A stretch of DNA of 64,000 nucleotides from Mycolicibacterium sediminis (GCF_010731735.1 NZ_AP022588.1:620001-684000); one strand, 5' to 3'; positions 1-8,323 are shown, counted from the stretch's first letter. A program made the numbers and translations. The notes: a model not told the origin generated them from the letters alone.

Positions 1-618
1 GCACACGGGCTGGCGCAGGTGTCACCGATGGTGTGCGACATGGACGATCCGGCCCGGCTGGCGTTTCCGCTGCGGCGCGGTCTGGTGTGGCGGCGGCGGG
101 TGTCGGAGTTGCGCGTCGACGGCGGGAGCGACCTCCTGCCCGGCATCGCGTCGCTGTTCAACGGCGCCCTGTTCCGCGCGTCGGCGGTGGAGGCCGTCGG
201 CGTCCCGGACCTCCGACTGTTCGTCCGCGGCGACGAGGTGGACGTCCACCGGCGACTGGTGCTGTCGGGCCTGCCGTTCGGCACCTGCCTGGACGCCACC
301 TACCTGCACCCGCAGGGCGGCGACGAGTTCAAGCCGATCCTCGGCGGGCGGATGCACACGCAGTACCCGCCCGACCCGACGAAGCGGTACTTCACCTACC
401 GCAACCGCGGCTACCTGCAGTCGCAGCGCGGCATGCGCAGGCTGGTCCCCCAGGAGTGGCTGCGGTTCGGCTGGTTCTTCCTGGTGACCCAGCGCGACCC
501 CGCCGGTCTCGCCGAGTGGATCAGGTTGCGGCGGTTGGGAAGACGCGAGCGGTTCGGCGGCCGGGCCGAGCGGAGCGACAAGGACGTGGGCCGGGGCGAA
601 GAGAGTAGGGCGAGATGA
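1..618 (+). CDS. glfT1: Galactofuranosyltransferase GlfT1, C-terminal part (5' end outside window)
   Basis: The frame is open from the first base, so the start lies upstream; about 205 C-terminal residues are seen, against roughly 300 for the whole family member. GlfT1 is a cytoplasmic-face GT2-family enzyme that adds the first galactofuranose residues to the decaprenyl-linked rhamnosyl-GlcNAc acceptor of arabinogalactan. Visible features are a block SLFNGALFRASAVEAVG and an acidic RGDEVD motif, typical of the acceptor side of GT2 galactofuranosyltransferases, and an Arg-rich basic C-terminus. Its stop overlaps the start of the next gene (ATGA), so the two are translationally coupled. The identification rests mainly on this coupling to an ABC-2 permease and on the synteny; in Mtb the ATPase partner (wzt) lies just upstream, here outside the window. 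Confidence 0.85.
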   Translation, partial: AHGLAQVSPMVCDMDDPARLAFPLRRGLVWRRRVSELRVDGGSDLLPGIASLFNGALFRASAVEAVGVPDLRLFVRGDEVDVHRRLVLSGLPFGTCLDATYLHPQGGDEFKPILGGRMHTQYPPDPTKRYFTYRNRGYLQSQRGMRRLVPQEWLRFGWFFLVTQRDPAGLAEWIRLRRLGRRERFGGRAERSDKDVGRGEESRAR

Positions 619-1445
619 CGTTCACCGACGCGGCTGCGCAGTCGAAGACGATGTCGCGCGCGTGGGGCGACCTGGTGTCCGGGTTCGGCAAGCGGGAACT
701 GTGGCTGCACCTCGGCTGGCAGGACATCAAGCAGCGCTATCGGCGCTCCGTCCTCGGTCCGATCTGGATCACGATCGCCACCGGCACCATGGCCGTCGCG
801 CTCGGCGGGCTGTACTCGAAGCTGTTCAACCTCGAGCTGTCCGAGCACCTGCCCTACGTGACGCTCGGGCTGATCATCTGGAACCTGATCAACGCCAGCA
901 TCCTCGAGGGCGCCGACGTCTTCGTCGCCAACGAGGGCCTGATCAAGCAGCTGCCGACGCCGCTGTCGGTGCACGTGTACCGGCTGGTGTGGCGGCAGGT
1001 GATCCTGTTCGCCCACAACATCGTCATCTTCGTGATCATCGCGATGATCTATCCGCAGCCGTGGAAGTGGACCGACCTGTCGTTCATCCCCGCGCTGGCG
1101 CTGATCGTCGTGAACTGCGTGTGGGTGGCGCTGTGCTTCGGCATCCTCGCCACCCGCTACCGCGACATCAGTCCGCTGCTCTTCAGCCTGGTGCAGCTGC
1201 TGTTCTACATGACGCCGATCATCTGGAACGACCAGACGCTGCGCGATCAGGGTGCCGGCGGGTGGGCGAAGATCATCGAGTTCAACCCGCTGCTGCACTA
1301 CTTGGACATCGTGCGGGCGCCGCTGCTGGGCGCCGACCAGGAGCTGCACCACTGGGTGGTCGTGATCGTGCTGACCATCGTCGGCTGGACCGTGACCGCC
1401 TTCGCGATGAAGCAGTACCGCGCCCGCGTGCCGTACTGGGTGTGA
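615..1445 (+). CDS. wzm: Galactan ABC exporter, permease subunit (Wzm/RfbD)
   Basis: This 276-residue protein has an amphipathic N-terminus (WGDLVSGFGKRELWLHLGWQ) and about six hydrophobic segments, the layout of ABC-2-type polysaccharide export permeases. The DIKQRYRRSVLGPIWI motif near residue 40 is characteristic of Wzm/TagG/RfbD proteins. With its ATPase Wzt it is thought to move lipid-linked galactan across the plasma membrane for arabinosylation outside. It overlaps glfT1 by four bases, which ties galactan initiation to export. Length and order match Rv3783. Two strong hairpins follow its stop, and the next gene is convergent, so the operon probably ends here. In Mtb further genes (Rv3784-Rv3788) follow before the GtrA gene; they are not present here. 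Confidence 0.93.
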   Translation: MTFTDAAAQSKTMSRAWGDLVSGFGKRELWLHLGWQDIKQRYRRSVLGPIWITIATGTMAVALGGLYSKLFNLELSEHLPYVTLGLIIWNLINASILEGADVFVANEGLIKQLPTPLSVHVYRLVWRQVILFAHNIVIFVIIAMIYPQPWKWTDLSFIPALALIVVNCVWVALCFGILATRYRDISPLLFSLVQLLFYMTPIIWNDQTLRDQGAGGWAKIIEFNPLLHYLDIVRAPLLGADQELHHWVVVIVLTIVGWTVTAFAMKQYRARVPYWV

Positions 1446-1462
1446 GCGCCACCGCCCCTCGA

Positions 1463-1518
1463 CGAACGTGCGAGTACGGCGGCCCTGCGGCCGAAATCCC
1501 GCCACCACCGCACGTTCG
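1463..1518. repeat. Nested inverted repeat (palindromic element)
   Basis: Outer arms CGAACGTGCG (1463-1472) and CGCACGTTCG (1509-1518) are perfectly complementary. Inside them GGCGG (1478-1482) faces CCGCC (1499-1503). The element lies between the convergent ends of wzm and the AhpD-like gene and may help terminate transcription. Its nested build resembles the element at 57213-57274. Confidence 0.6.
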
Positions 1519-1561
1519 GCTCACGGGAACGACGCTGGCGCAGGCGGGCTTCGCGTCGAGT

Positions 1562-1608
1562 TCTGCACGAGCGTCGTCGACGCGGGCGGACGACGACGCT
1601 GGTGCAGA
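1562..1608. terminator. Candidate bidirectional hairpin terminator
   Basis: An 18-bp stem with one mismatch (1562-1579 against 1591-1608; arms begin CTGCACGAGC and end GCTGGTGCAG) encloses an 11-base loop. It lies between convergent genes just before the stop of the AhpD-like gene. There is no T-run, as is common for mycobacterial terminators, so function is inferred from position and stem strength. Confidence 0.5.
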
Positions 1609-1617
1609 CGTCGCGGG

Positions 1618-2088
1618 CTAGCGGCGCGGGGCCTTCATCCTCGTCGCCACGTTGAACCGGTTCCAGGCGTTGATGGTGACGGCCATCGCGATCACCTGAG
1701 CGAGTTCCCGCTCGCTGAACACCGCGGCGGCCGTCGCGTACACCTCGTCGGAAACGTGCCCGTGGTGAAGCTCGGTGATGGCCTCGGTCAGCTCGAGGGC
1801 GGCGCGCTCGCGGTCGGTGAACAGGTCGCCCGCCTCCTCCCACGCGGCGACGAGCGCGAGCCGCTGCTCGGTCTCGCCCTGCTTACGGGCATCGGCGACG
1901 TGCATGTCGAGGCAGAAGGCGCAGTGGTTGATCTGGCTGGCCCGGATCTTGATCAGCTCGCCGATGGTGGGGTCGATCTCCGCGGCCGACGCGGTCGACA
2001 GCTTCATCATCGCGTCGTAGAGGCCGGGCGCGACCTTGTAGATGGACAGCCGGTCGATGGCGGTGGGGTGTTCGAGTGTCTGTGTCAT
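1618..2088 (-). CDS. AhpD-like carboxymuconolactone decarboxylase family protein
   Basis: From the ATG at 2088 this is a 156-residue protein. Residues about 45-60 hold NHCAFCLDMHVADARKQG, the CxxC-x3-H redox motif of the AhpD/CMD family. The subgroup with a single AhpD core (MTQTLEHPTAIDRLSIYKVAPG start) contains small peroxidase or disulfide-reductase-like proteins, often of unknown substrate. The frame stays open further upstream to 2664, but family length and the overlap with the STAS gene favour the ATG at 2088. The STAS gene lies 74 bp upstream on the same strand, so the two may be co-transcribed. Family assignment is secure; the physiological reaction is not known. Confidence 0.85.
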   Translation of the reverse strand: MTQTLEHPTAIDRLSIYKVAPGLYDAMMKLSTASAAEIDPTIGELIKIRASQINHCAFCLDMHVADARKQGETEQRLALVAAWEEAGDLFTDRERAALELTEAITELHHGHVSDEVYATAAAVFSERELAQVIAMAVTINAWNRFNVATRMKAPRR

Positions 2089-2162
2089 GCCATCGACGAT
2101 AGGCCGCAAAGAACCGCCCATCTGGTGCAATCCACGCGTCTCTTCGTGGGCCAATTCCGCCG

Positions 2163-2588
2163 TTACGCGGCGCCGACCCGGCGCAGTGCCTCGTCGAGAC
2201 TCGTGACCACGTCGACGAGGTCGTCGATGCCCGCGACGCTCAGGGGCTGGCTCGTACCCGGCCCGTCCGCGACCACCGCGTAGCCGACCGTGGGCCCCAG
2301 CATCCGCATGGTCGTCACCAGCACCTGCATGCCGGCCGACGCCAGCAGGTCGACGTCGGTGAAGTCGAAGACGAACCCGGTCGGCTTCTTTTGCACGGCA
2401 ACGGCGGCCGCGCCGTAGAGCCGGGGCGCGGACTCGGTGTCGATGGACCCGGATGCCGACACGACCACCACGCGACCGTGCCAGGTCTCCGTGGTGGTGA
2501 AGCCGTTGATCGGTCCTCCTCGAGTGGGTGCGGGCGACCCGTGCCAGTCTCCCAGAGCAGACCCCTGCCACCACCGGCCGAAGTTCAA
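2163..2588 (-). CDS. STAS-domain protein (anti-sigma factor antagonist-like)
   Basis: The conserved part, about 115 residues, is a single STAS domain. It has the strand FVFDFTDVDLLASAGMQVLV, where the Ser of DLLASAGM sits at the place phosphorylated in SpoIIAA-type anti-anti-sigma factors. Such proteins bind an anti-sigma kinase and release a sigma factor; no partner kinase is nearby. The first standard start is TTG at 2588, giving 141 residues with a poorly folded-looking N-terminal tail. A perfect AGGAGG lies at 2515-2520, four bases before an in-frame ATC codon at 2510. The real product may therefore be the 115-residue form; this is unusual and is discussed under findings. Confidence 0.75.
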   Translation of the reverse strand: MNFGRWWQGSALGDWHGSPAPTRGGPINGFTTTETWHGRVVVVSASGSIDTESAPRLYGAAAVAVQKKPTGFVFDFTDVDLLASAGMQVLVTTMRMLGPTVGYAVVADGPGTSQPLSVAGIDDLVDVVTSLDEALRRVGAA

Positions 2589-2654
2589 TCGGAACCGTTC
2601 GGTGACCTGACCGCGCCACGCCCGACGCCGAGAACGGCGTGCTTGAATGCGCCG

Positions 2655-4064
2655 GTGACCTCATGGGCCGATTCCGGTGCCCGCGACCTGCACCTCGAGT
2701 TGCGCGACGCCATCACCCCCGGCGCGCGCGGAGCCCGCGACCTCCTGCTCGACGCCCTGCGCGACGCCGTCCGCAGCGGCCGTCTCGCCACCGGCACCGT
2801 GCTTCCCCCGTCCCGAAGCCTGGCGACGGATCTCGGCCTGGCCCGCAACACCGTGGCCGAGGCGTACGCCGAACTCGTCGCCGAGGGCTGGCTGGGATCA
2901 CGGCAGGGCGCGGGCACGTGGGTGCTCGACCGCGGCGCCGCCCCGCCACCGGCACGCCCGCGCGGCACCCCCGGCACGCCCACCCACAACCTGATGCCCG
3001 GCTCACCCGACGTCGCGGAGTTCCCCCGCAGGGCCTGGCTCGCGTCCACCCGCAGAGCCCTGTCGACGGCTCCCACCGAGGCGCTGCGCATGGGCGATCC
3101 ACGCGGGCGCGTCGAGCTGCGCGAGGCGCTCGCCGAATACCTCGGCCGGGTCCGCGGCGTCCGCACCACGCCGGACTCGATCGTGATCTCGGCGGGCACC
3201 CGTACCGCGGTCGACATCCTCGGGCGGGCCGTGGGCGGACCGATCGCCGTCGAGGCCTACGGCCTCTTCCTGTTCCGCGATGCCCTCGCCGCGGTCGGCG
3301 TGGCCACCACCCCGATCGGCGTCGACGACCACGGTGCCGTCGTCGCCGACCTCGACCGAACCGATTGCGTCGCAACGCTCCTCACACCGGCTCACCACTT
3401 CCCGCACGGTGTGCCGCTGCACCCGTCGCGCCGGAAGGCGGTGCTCGAGTGGGCGCGACGCACCGGCGGCTACGTGTTCGAGGACGACTACGACGGCGAG
3501 TTCCGGTACGACCGACAACCCGTCGGCTCGGTCCAGGGCCTCGCTCCCGACCGTGTCGCGTATCTCGGCTCCACGAGCAAGAGCCTCGCCCCTGCGCTGC
3601 GGCTGGGCTGGATGGTCCTGCCCGACGACCTCGTCGACCGAGTCCTGGCGGCGCAGGGCGGCCAGCAGTTCCACGTCAACGGGATCGTGCAGCTGACGAT
3701 GGCCGACTTCATCTCGAAAGGCAGCTACGACAAGCACATTCGTCGCATGCGGCTGCGCTACCGTCGACGCCGCGATCGACTGGTCGAGGCGCTCGCACCC
3801 TTCGACGTCGGCATCAGCGGTCTGTCGGCCGGCCTGCATCTGCTTCTCGTGCTGCCGCCGGGCAGCGAAGCGGAGGTGTTGCGTCGCGCTGGCGAGGCCG
3901 GGATCGCGCTGTCGGGCCTCGCCGTGTCGAGACACCCCGACGCGGGACCGGAGACACCGCGCACCGACGGCATCGTCGTCAACTTCGGGACGCCCGCCGA
4001 GCATGCCTTCGGTCCCGCCGTCGACGCACTGTGCCGGGTACTGGCGAGCAGTCTGCGCCGCTGA
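2655..4064 (+). CDS. MocR/PdxR-type GntR-aminotransferase transcriptional regulator
   Basis: A fusion of about 469 residues. The N-terminal 75 residues form a GntR winged helix (LPPSRSLATDLGLARNTVAE), followed by a linker and a class-I aminotransferase-like domain. The PLP-binding Lys is in STSKSLAPALRLGW, and EDDYDGEFRY is the usual MocR motif. Such proteins sense PLP or an amino-acid adduct; relatives control pyridoxine synthesis, GABA use or taurine use. No target gene is adjacent in the usual divergent arrangement: the STAS gene points away and an AraC-type gene converges with a 3-base gap. TTG at 2643 is an alternative start and no good ribosome site is visible, so the first residues are uncertain. 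Confidence 0.85.
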   Translation: MTSWADSGARDLHLELRDAITPGARGARDLLLDALRDAVRSGRLATGTVLPPSRSLATDLGLARNTVAEAYAELVAEGWLGSRQGAGTWVLDRGAAPPPARPRGTPGTPTHNLMPGSPDVAEFPRRAWLASTRRALSTAPTEALRMGDPRGRVELREALAEYLGRVRGVRTTPDSIVISAGTRTAVDILGRAVGGPIAVEAYGLFLFRDALAAVGVATTPIGVDDHGAVVADLDRTDCVATLLTPAHHFPHGVPLHPSRRKAVLEWARRTGGYVFEDDYDGEFRYDRQPVGSVQGLAPDRVAYLGSTSKSLAPALRLGWMVLPDDLVDRVLAAQGGQQFHVNGIVQLTMADFISKGSYDKHIRRMRLRYRRRRDRLVEALAPFDVGISGLSAGLHLLLVLPPGSEAEVLRRAGEAGIALSGLAVSRHPDAGPETPRTDGIVVNFGTPAEHAFGPAVDALCRVLASSLRR

Positions 4065-4067
4065 CGA

Positions 4068-5063
4068 TCACGGTGCCGGCCGGTAAGACCCCGGCGGGCT
4101 GCCCGTCCAGCGGCGGAAGGCCCTGCGGAACGCGCTGGACTCCGAGAAGCCGAGCCTGCTCGACACCTCCTCGATCGACTCGGTGCCCCGCACCAGGGCC
4201 GCGATGGCCTCGTCGCGGAGGACGTCGTCCCGGATCTGGCGGAAGGTCGTGCCCTCCTCGCGCAGCTGACGGCGCAGGTGTTGGGCGCTGACGCTCAGCG
4301 GCCTCGCGACGTCCTCCACCGAGACCGCCTCCACCGCCCGCCGTTCGATGAGCTTCCGGACGCGGCTCGCGGTCGTGGGCTTGTAGTCCTGCCGGACGAA
4401 CAGCGACGTCGGCAACTGCCCGATCATCTCCAGCAACTCGTCCTCACCGCGCACCAGCGGAGCGGCGAGGTAGGGCGTGGCAAAACTGATGGCCGCCTGA
4501 GGCGCGTCGAAGGTGGGGGCGACGCCGAACACGGCCGTGAACTCAGCGGCGTGGGTGGGCGGCGGACCGGGCAGGTCGACCGCCGTCAACGTGATCTGCC
4601 TCCCGATCAGCCATGCCGCGAACCGGTGACCGACCGTCATCCCGACGGCCATGACGAGTTGCCCTTCGGCCTCCTGACCGGTGCCCGCGAAACTCAGGCG
4701 CGCCGTGCGTCCGTCGTCGGACATGTCGCTGACGTCGACGCCCATGCCGATGCCCGAGAACTCGACGAGCCTGGCCAACGCGGTCGACAGGTCGGGCGCA
4801 TGGATCAGACCCAGGGTCACCATCCGGAACGTCCCTCGCGGAACGGGTTTCGGGCCGATCCCGATCAGCTCGTCACCCGTGGCGTCCCACAGCGCGACGA
4901 TCAGTCGCTCGGCCTGCGACCGGGTGACCCTGGCCGCGTCCTGGGCGAGCAGGTCGGACGGAATGCCCGCCTGGTCGAGCACGACCTGGACGTCGAGTCC
5001 CCGCGCCCGGGCCGGCTCCAGGGCCGAGCGGACGAACTGAATCGCGACCGTATGGCCTGCCAC
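4068..5063 (-). CDS. AraC-family transcriptional regulator (OruR/ArgR-like)
   Basis: A 331-residue protein. Residues about 20-200 match the Arabinose_bd-type sensor domain (PF12625-like) found in OruR and related regulators. The last 90 residues contain two helix-turn-helix motifs of AraC type, SVEDVARPLSVSAQHLRRQL and IEEVSSRLGFSESSAFRRAF. It converges on the MocR-type gene and diverges from the transporter gene at 5272, with 208 bp between starts. By position, the transporter is the most likely target, but this is inference. Ligand unknown. Confidence 0.88.
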   Translation of the reverse strand: MAGHTVAIQFVRSALEPARARGLDVQVVLDQAGIPSDLLAQDAARVTRSQAERLIVALWDATGDELIGIGPKPVPRGTFRMVTLGLIHAPDLSTALARLVEFSGIGMGVDVSDMSDDGRTARLSFAGTGQEAEGQLVMAVGMTVGHRFAAWLIGRQITLTAVDLPGPPPTHAAEFTAVFGVAPTFDAPQAAISFATPYLAAPLVRGEDELLEMIGQLPTSLFVRQDYKPTTASRVRKLIERRAVEAVSVEDVARPLSVSAQHLRRQLREEGTTFRQIRDDVLRDEAIAALVRGTESIEEVSSRLGFSESSAFRRAFRRWTGSPPGSYRPAP

Positions 5064-5187
5064 AGGCAGAAGCTACCCCACCGATGCGCGGTTGGGTCAC
5101 ACATGACGCTAGGTGTGGTCATTACCGGCGCGGGTCGGGATTCATACCGTTGAACTGGAAACTAACGGAAGTGTCGACTCGGGGACT

Positions 5188-5229
5188 GCCACCATCCGCT
5201 CTCGTGGGGTGAGCGGGTGGTGGCTTTTT
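5188..5229 (+). terminator. Intrinsic-terminator-like hairpin in transporter leader
   Basis: A 14-bp stem (5188-5201 with 5211-5224, one G-T pair) with a 9-base loop is followed directly by five Ts (5225-5229). No gene ends upstream on this strand, so it lies in the untranslated leader of the gene at 5272. It could be an attenuator or the end of a small RNA. Part of the 3' arm (5213-5221) is also perfectly complementary to 5241-5249, giving an alternative fold. Confidence 0.55.
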
Positions 5230-5271
5230 GGTGCGCCGGGACCACCCGCGAGCCTGGAAGACTCGTCTCAC

Positions 5272-6510
5272 GTGACCACCGTCCCGAATCAACAACCCAT
5301 CGCAGGCTGGCGGGCCGCGGGGTTGACCCTGGGAGTCGTCATGTCCGCGGGTGCGGGCGGCAACGGCCTCGGCACCCTGGCGGGGGCGATCGTCTTCGGG
5401 ACCGTGATCTACGCCCTGGTTCGCCTGCGTCGTCGAGCACCGCACGGCGCCACCACCGGCGACCTCGTCGCGTCGACGCTAGGCCGCGGCGCCGGCGAGA
5501 CCGTCACCATCCTGCAACTGGCCGCCTACACGGCGTTCGCGGCGTTGAGTGCGACCGCATTCGGGCTGGCGGTGCTCTTCGCCTACGTCGACGACCCGCT
5601 GGGCATCGACACGTGGTTGTGGCCCCTTTACGGACTGGCGGCACTGACCGTGGCAGCGGTGGTCGCGTACGCGCTGCCCGCCCGCGCGACGGCCGCGATC
5701 GCCGCCGTACTGGCGGGGGTCGGCGCACTCGGACTCTTCTACGTCGCACTCGCGGTCACGGCCAAGGCGCTGACCGACCCCGACCTTCTGATCAACCCCC
5801 TTCCCGACGCCGGCCCCTGGACCGCTCTAGCCGTCATCGGTGCGCTGGCATTCGCCGCCAAGGGCGTCATCGGCGTCGAGCTGATCACCACGCAGAGCGA
5901 CCGCGTCGCCTCCGTGGGCAGGCCGATGGCGACGGGCATCATCGTCGCGGCGGTCGTGGCCGTGACCTGCTGGTATGCCGTGCGGGCGGCCGATCCCGGC
6001 GTCGCCCGCATCGACGGCAGGTGGGCGACGGCGATCGCTCAGGACCTGTTCGGCGACGCTGCCCGTTACGCGTATGCGGGCATTGCCGTGTCGCTGTCAC
6101 TCGCCGGTCTCCTCGCGATGATGCTCGGCATCGTCCGACTGACCGGCACCATGGAAGCCCACCGGGTCCCGGAGGTTCAGCTCGTCTCCGCCGTCGTGGT
6201 CGCGGCGCTCCTCGTGGTCGGCATGACCCGAGCGTGGCTTCACGCCGACGAGATCGTGCCCTGGGTCGCGATGTGGCTGCTGCTGCTCGTGTACGCCGTC
6301 ATCATCGAGGCGAACGCCCGGCTCGACGACGGCCCGGCCGGGTGGTGGCTCCGCGTCGTGATGCCTGCGGTGTTCCTCGCGATGATCCTGCTGCCGATCG
6401 GCACGGCACGGTCGATCGTGCCGTTCCTCCCGCCGCTCGCCGTGACCCTGGTGATCGCGGTGCTCGCATCGGGCGTCGGCGCGGCGAAGGCGCGCCACGC
6501 GACTGGCTAG
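5272..6510 (+). CDS. Multi-pass membrane transporter, APC-superfamily-like permease
   Basis: From the GTG at 5272 this is a 412-residue, very hydrophobic protein with roughly eleven or twelve membrane segments. The first segment contains GVVMSAGAGGNGLGTLAGAI, a Gly-rich stretch like the broken first helix of amino acid-polyamine-cation (APC) permeases. No substrate can be assigned. The frame is open further upstream to 5113, but that part is not hydrophobic and contains the hairpin at 5188-5229, so the GTG preceded by TGGAAG is preferred. It diverges from an AraC-type regulator and ends nine bases before the GtrA gene, whose likely promoter overlaps its stop codon. It is not part of the conserved mycobacterial arabinogalactan gene set. 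Confidence 0.65.
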   Translation: MTTVPNQQPIAGWRAAGLTLGVVMSAGAGGNGLGTLAGAIVFGTVIYALVRLRRRAPHGATTGDLVASTLGRGAGETVTILQLAAYTAFAALSATAFGLAVLFAYVDDPLGIDTWLWPLYGLAALTVAAVVAYALPARATAAIAAVLAGVGALGLFYVALAVTAKALTDPDLLINPLPDAGPWTALAVIGALAFAAKGVIGVELITTQSDRVASVGRPMATGIIVAAVVAVTCWYAVRAADPGVARIDGRWATAIAQDLFGDAARYAYAGIAVSLSLAGLLAMMLGIVRLTGTMEAHRVPEVQLVSAVVVAALLVVGMTRAWLHADEIVPWVAMWLLLLVYAVIIEANARLDDGPAGWWLRVVMPAVFLAMILLPIGTARSIVPFLPPLAVTLVIAVLASGVGAAKARHATG

Positions 6511-6513
6511 GCT
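6508..6513 (+). promoter_or_regulatory. Candidate -10 element for the gtrA-like gene (leaderless)
   Basis: TAGGCT fits the mycobacterial TANNNT -10 pattern and lies six bases before the ATG at 6520, so transcription could begin at the start codon. It overlaps the stop codon of the upstream transporter gene. Confidence 0.45.
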
Positions 6514-6519
6514 GCGTCG

Positions 6520-6930
6520 ATGGCCGAGCCACCGATGTCGCCGAACCTGAGCCTGACCGCTCAGGCGTGGCGATTCGTCGTCACCGGCGGGCTGTCCGCC
6601 ATCGTCGACTTCGGGCTGTACGTGCTGTTCCTGCGGCTGGGTCTGCACGTGAACCTCGCCAAGACCCTCAGCTTCATCGCGGGCACCACCACCGCGTACC
6701 TGATCAACCGGCGCTGGACGTTCCAGGCGCCGCCGAGCAGGACCCGCTTCATCGCCGTCGTCGCGCTGTACGCCGTCACCTACGGCGTGCAGATCGGCAT
6801 CAACTACCTCTTCTACTCGATGTGGGACGACAAGCCGTGGCGCGTGCCGGTGGCGTTCGTGATCGCGCAGGGCACCGCGACGGTGATCAACTTCGTGGTG
6901 CAGCGGGCGGTGATCTTCCGCCTGAGGTGA
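6520..6930 (+). CDS. GtrA-family membrane protein (Rv3789-like)
   Basis: A 136-residue protein with four hydrophobic segments and the GtrA-family layout ([19 protein letters not shown] at the start, [10 protein letters not shown] in the middle). The Mtb counterpart Rv3789 was first proposed to flip decaprenyl-phosphoryl-arabinose and was later proposed to anchor or recruit AftA. Its place directly before dprE1-dprE2-aftA supports a role in supplying the arabinose donor. ATG at 6520 is used because of the -10-like element six bases before it; a second Met at residue 6 is possible. The gap to dprE1 is 31 bp. Confidence 0.9.
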   Translation: MAEPPMSPNLSLTAQAWRFVVTGGLSAIVDFGLYVLFLRLGLHVNLAKTLSFIAGTTTAYLINRRWTFQAPPSRTRFIAVVALYAVTYGVQIGINYLFYSMWDDKPWRVPVAFVIAQGTATVINFVVQRAVIFRLR

Positions 6931-6948
6931 GTGGCCGGGCCCAGGCGG

Positions 6949-6954
6949 TACCCT
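6949..6954 (+). promoter_or_regulatory. Candidate -10 element for dprE1 (leaderless)
   Basis: TACCCT lies seven bases before the ATG of dprE1, consistent with a leaderless transcript starting at or next to that ATG. Confidence 0.5.
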
Positions 6955-6961
6955 CGTCACG

Positions 6962-8323
6962 ATGTTCGACACCACCGACAAACGGCTGATGGGCTGGGGG
7001 CGCACTGCGCCCACCGTCGCCCACGTGCTGTCCCCCGCCGATCCCGAGGTCATCGCCGAGGCGGTCGCGCGCGCCGACGGCAGGGGCATCATCGCCCGCG
7101 GCCTGGGCCGGTCCTACGGCGACAACGCCCAGAACGGCGGCGGTCTCGTCGTCGACATGACGTCGTTGCACAGGATCCACTCGATCGACGCCGACAGCCA
7201 TCTGGTCGACGTCGACGCGGGGGTCAGCCTCGACCAGCTGATGCGGGCCGCACTGCCGTTCGGACTGTGGGTGCCGGTCCTGCCGGGCACCCGCCAGGTC
7301 ACGATCGGCGGCGCCATCGCCTGCGACATCCACGGCAAGAACCATCACAGCGCCGGCAGCTTCGGCGACCACGTCCGGTCGATGGAGCTGCTGACCGCGT
7401 CGGGCGACGTCCGCCACCTGACCCCCCAGGGCGACGAGTCCGAGCTGTTCTGGGCGACGGTCGGCGGCAACGGCCTCACCGGAATCATCCTGCGGGTCAC
7501 GATCGCGATGACGCCGACGGAGACCGCGTACTTCATCGCCGACGGCGACGTCACCACCACGCTCGACGAGACCATCGCCTTCCACAGCGACGGCAGCGAG
7601 GCCAACTACACCTACTCCAGCGCGTGGTTCGACGCGATCAGCGCGCCGCCGAAGCTGGGTCGCGCCGCCATCTCCCGCGGGTCCCTCGCCACCCTCGACC
7701 AGTTGCCCGCGAAGCTGCAGAAGGACCCGCTGAAGTTCGACGCCCCGCAACTGCTGACGTTTCCCGACGTCTTCCCCAACGGCCTGGCCAACAAGTACAC
7801 GTTCGGACCGATCGGCGAACTCTGGTACCGCAAGTCCGGCACCTACCGCGGCAAGGTGCAGAACCTGACGCAGTTCTATCACCCGCTCGACATGTTCGGC
7901 GAGTGGAACAGGGCTTACGGCTCAGCGGGTTTCGCCCAGTACCAGGTGGTCGTGCCGACCGAGGCGGTCGAGGAGTTCAAGAGGATCCTCGTCGACATCC
8001 AGCAGTCGGGGCACTCGTCGTTCCTCAACGTCTTCAAGCTGTTCGGCCCCGGCAACCAGGCACCGCTGAGCTTCCCCATCCCCGGGTGGAACGTGTGCGT
8101 CGACTTCCCGATCAAGGCCGGTCTCAACGAATTCCTCAACGGGCTCGACCGCCGCGTGCTGGAGTTCGGCGGCCGGGTCTACACCGCCAAGGACTCACGC
8201 ACCACCGCCGAGACCTTCCATGCCATGTACCCGCGCATCGACGAGTGGATCGCGGTGCGCCGCAAGGTCGATCCGGACGGCGTCTTCGTCTCCGACATGG
8301 CCCGACGACTGGAGCTCCTCTAA
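6962..8323 (+). CDS. dprE1: Decaprenylphosphoryl-beta-D-ribose 2'-oxidase DprE1
   Basis: A 453-residue FAD enzyme that, with DprE2, epimerises decaprenyl-phosphoryl-ribose to the arabinose donor; DprE1 oxidises the 2'-hydroxyl. The FAD-binding PCMH-type domain (residues about 10-190) has [16 protein letters not shown] and [20 protein letters not shown]; the C-terminal domain shapes the substrate site. Cys379 in [11 protein letters not shown] corresponds to Mtb Cys387, the residue modified by benzothiazinones. The enzyme is periplasm-associated in mycobacteria but shows no signal peptide here. The stop is immediately followed by the dprE2 ATG with no spacer, so the two are tightly coupled. Length and motifs match the family throughout. 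Confidence 0.98.
   Translation: MFDTTDKRLMGWGRTAPTVAHVLSPADPEVIAEAVARADGRGIIARGLGRSYGDNAQNGGGLVVDMTSLHRIHSIDADSHLVDVDAGVSLDQLMRAALPFGLWVPVLPGTRQVTIGGAIACDIHGKNHHSAGSFGDHVRSMELLTASGDVRHLTPQGDESELFWATVGGNGLTGIILRVTIAMTPTETAYFIADGDVTTTLDETIAFHSDGSEANYTYSSAWFDAISAPPKLGRAAISRGSLATLDQLPAKLQKDPLKFDAPQLLTFPDVFPNGLANKYTFGPIGELWYRKSGTYRGKVQNLTQFYHPLDMFGEWNRAYGSAGFAQYQVVVPTEAVEEFKRILVDIQQSGHSSFLNVFKLFGPGNQAPLSFPIPGWNVCVDFPIKAGLNEFLNGLDRRVLEFGGRVYTAKDSRTTAETFHAMYPRIDEWIAVRRKVDPDGVFVSDMARRLELL

Noticed and set aside
5171..5212. Thirteen-codon leader peptide (GTG start) in the transporter leader
   Set aside because: No ribosome site closer than weak GGAA and no run of a single amino acid codon that would suggest classical attenuation; kept only as a possibility in the leader finding.
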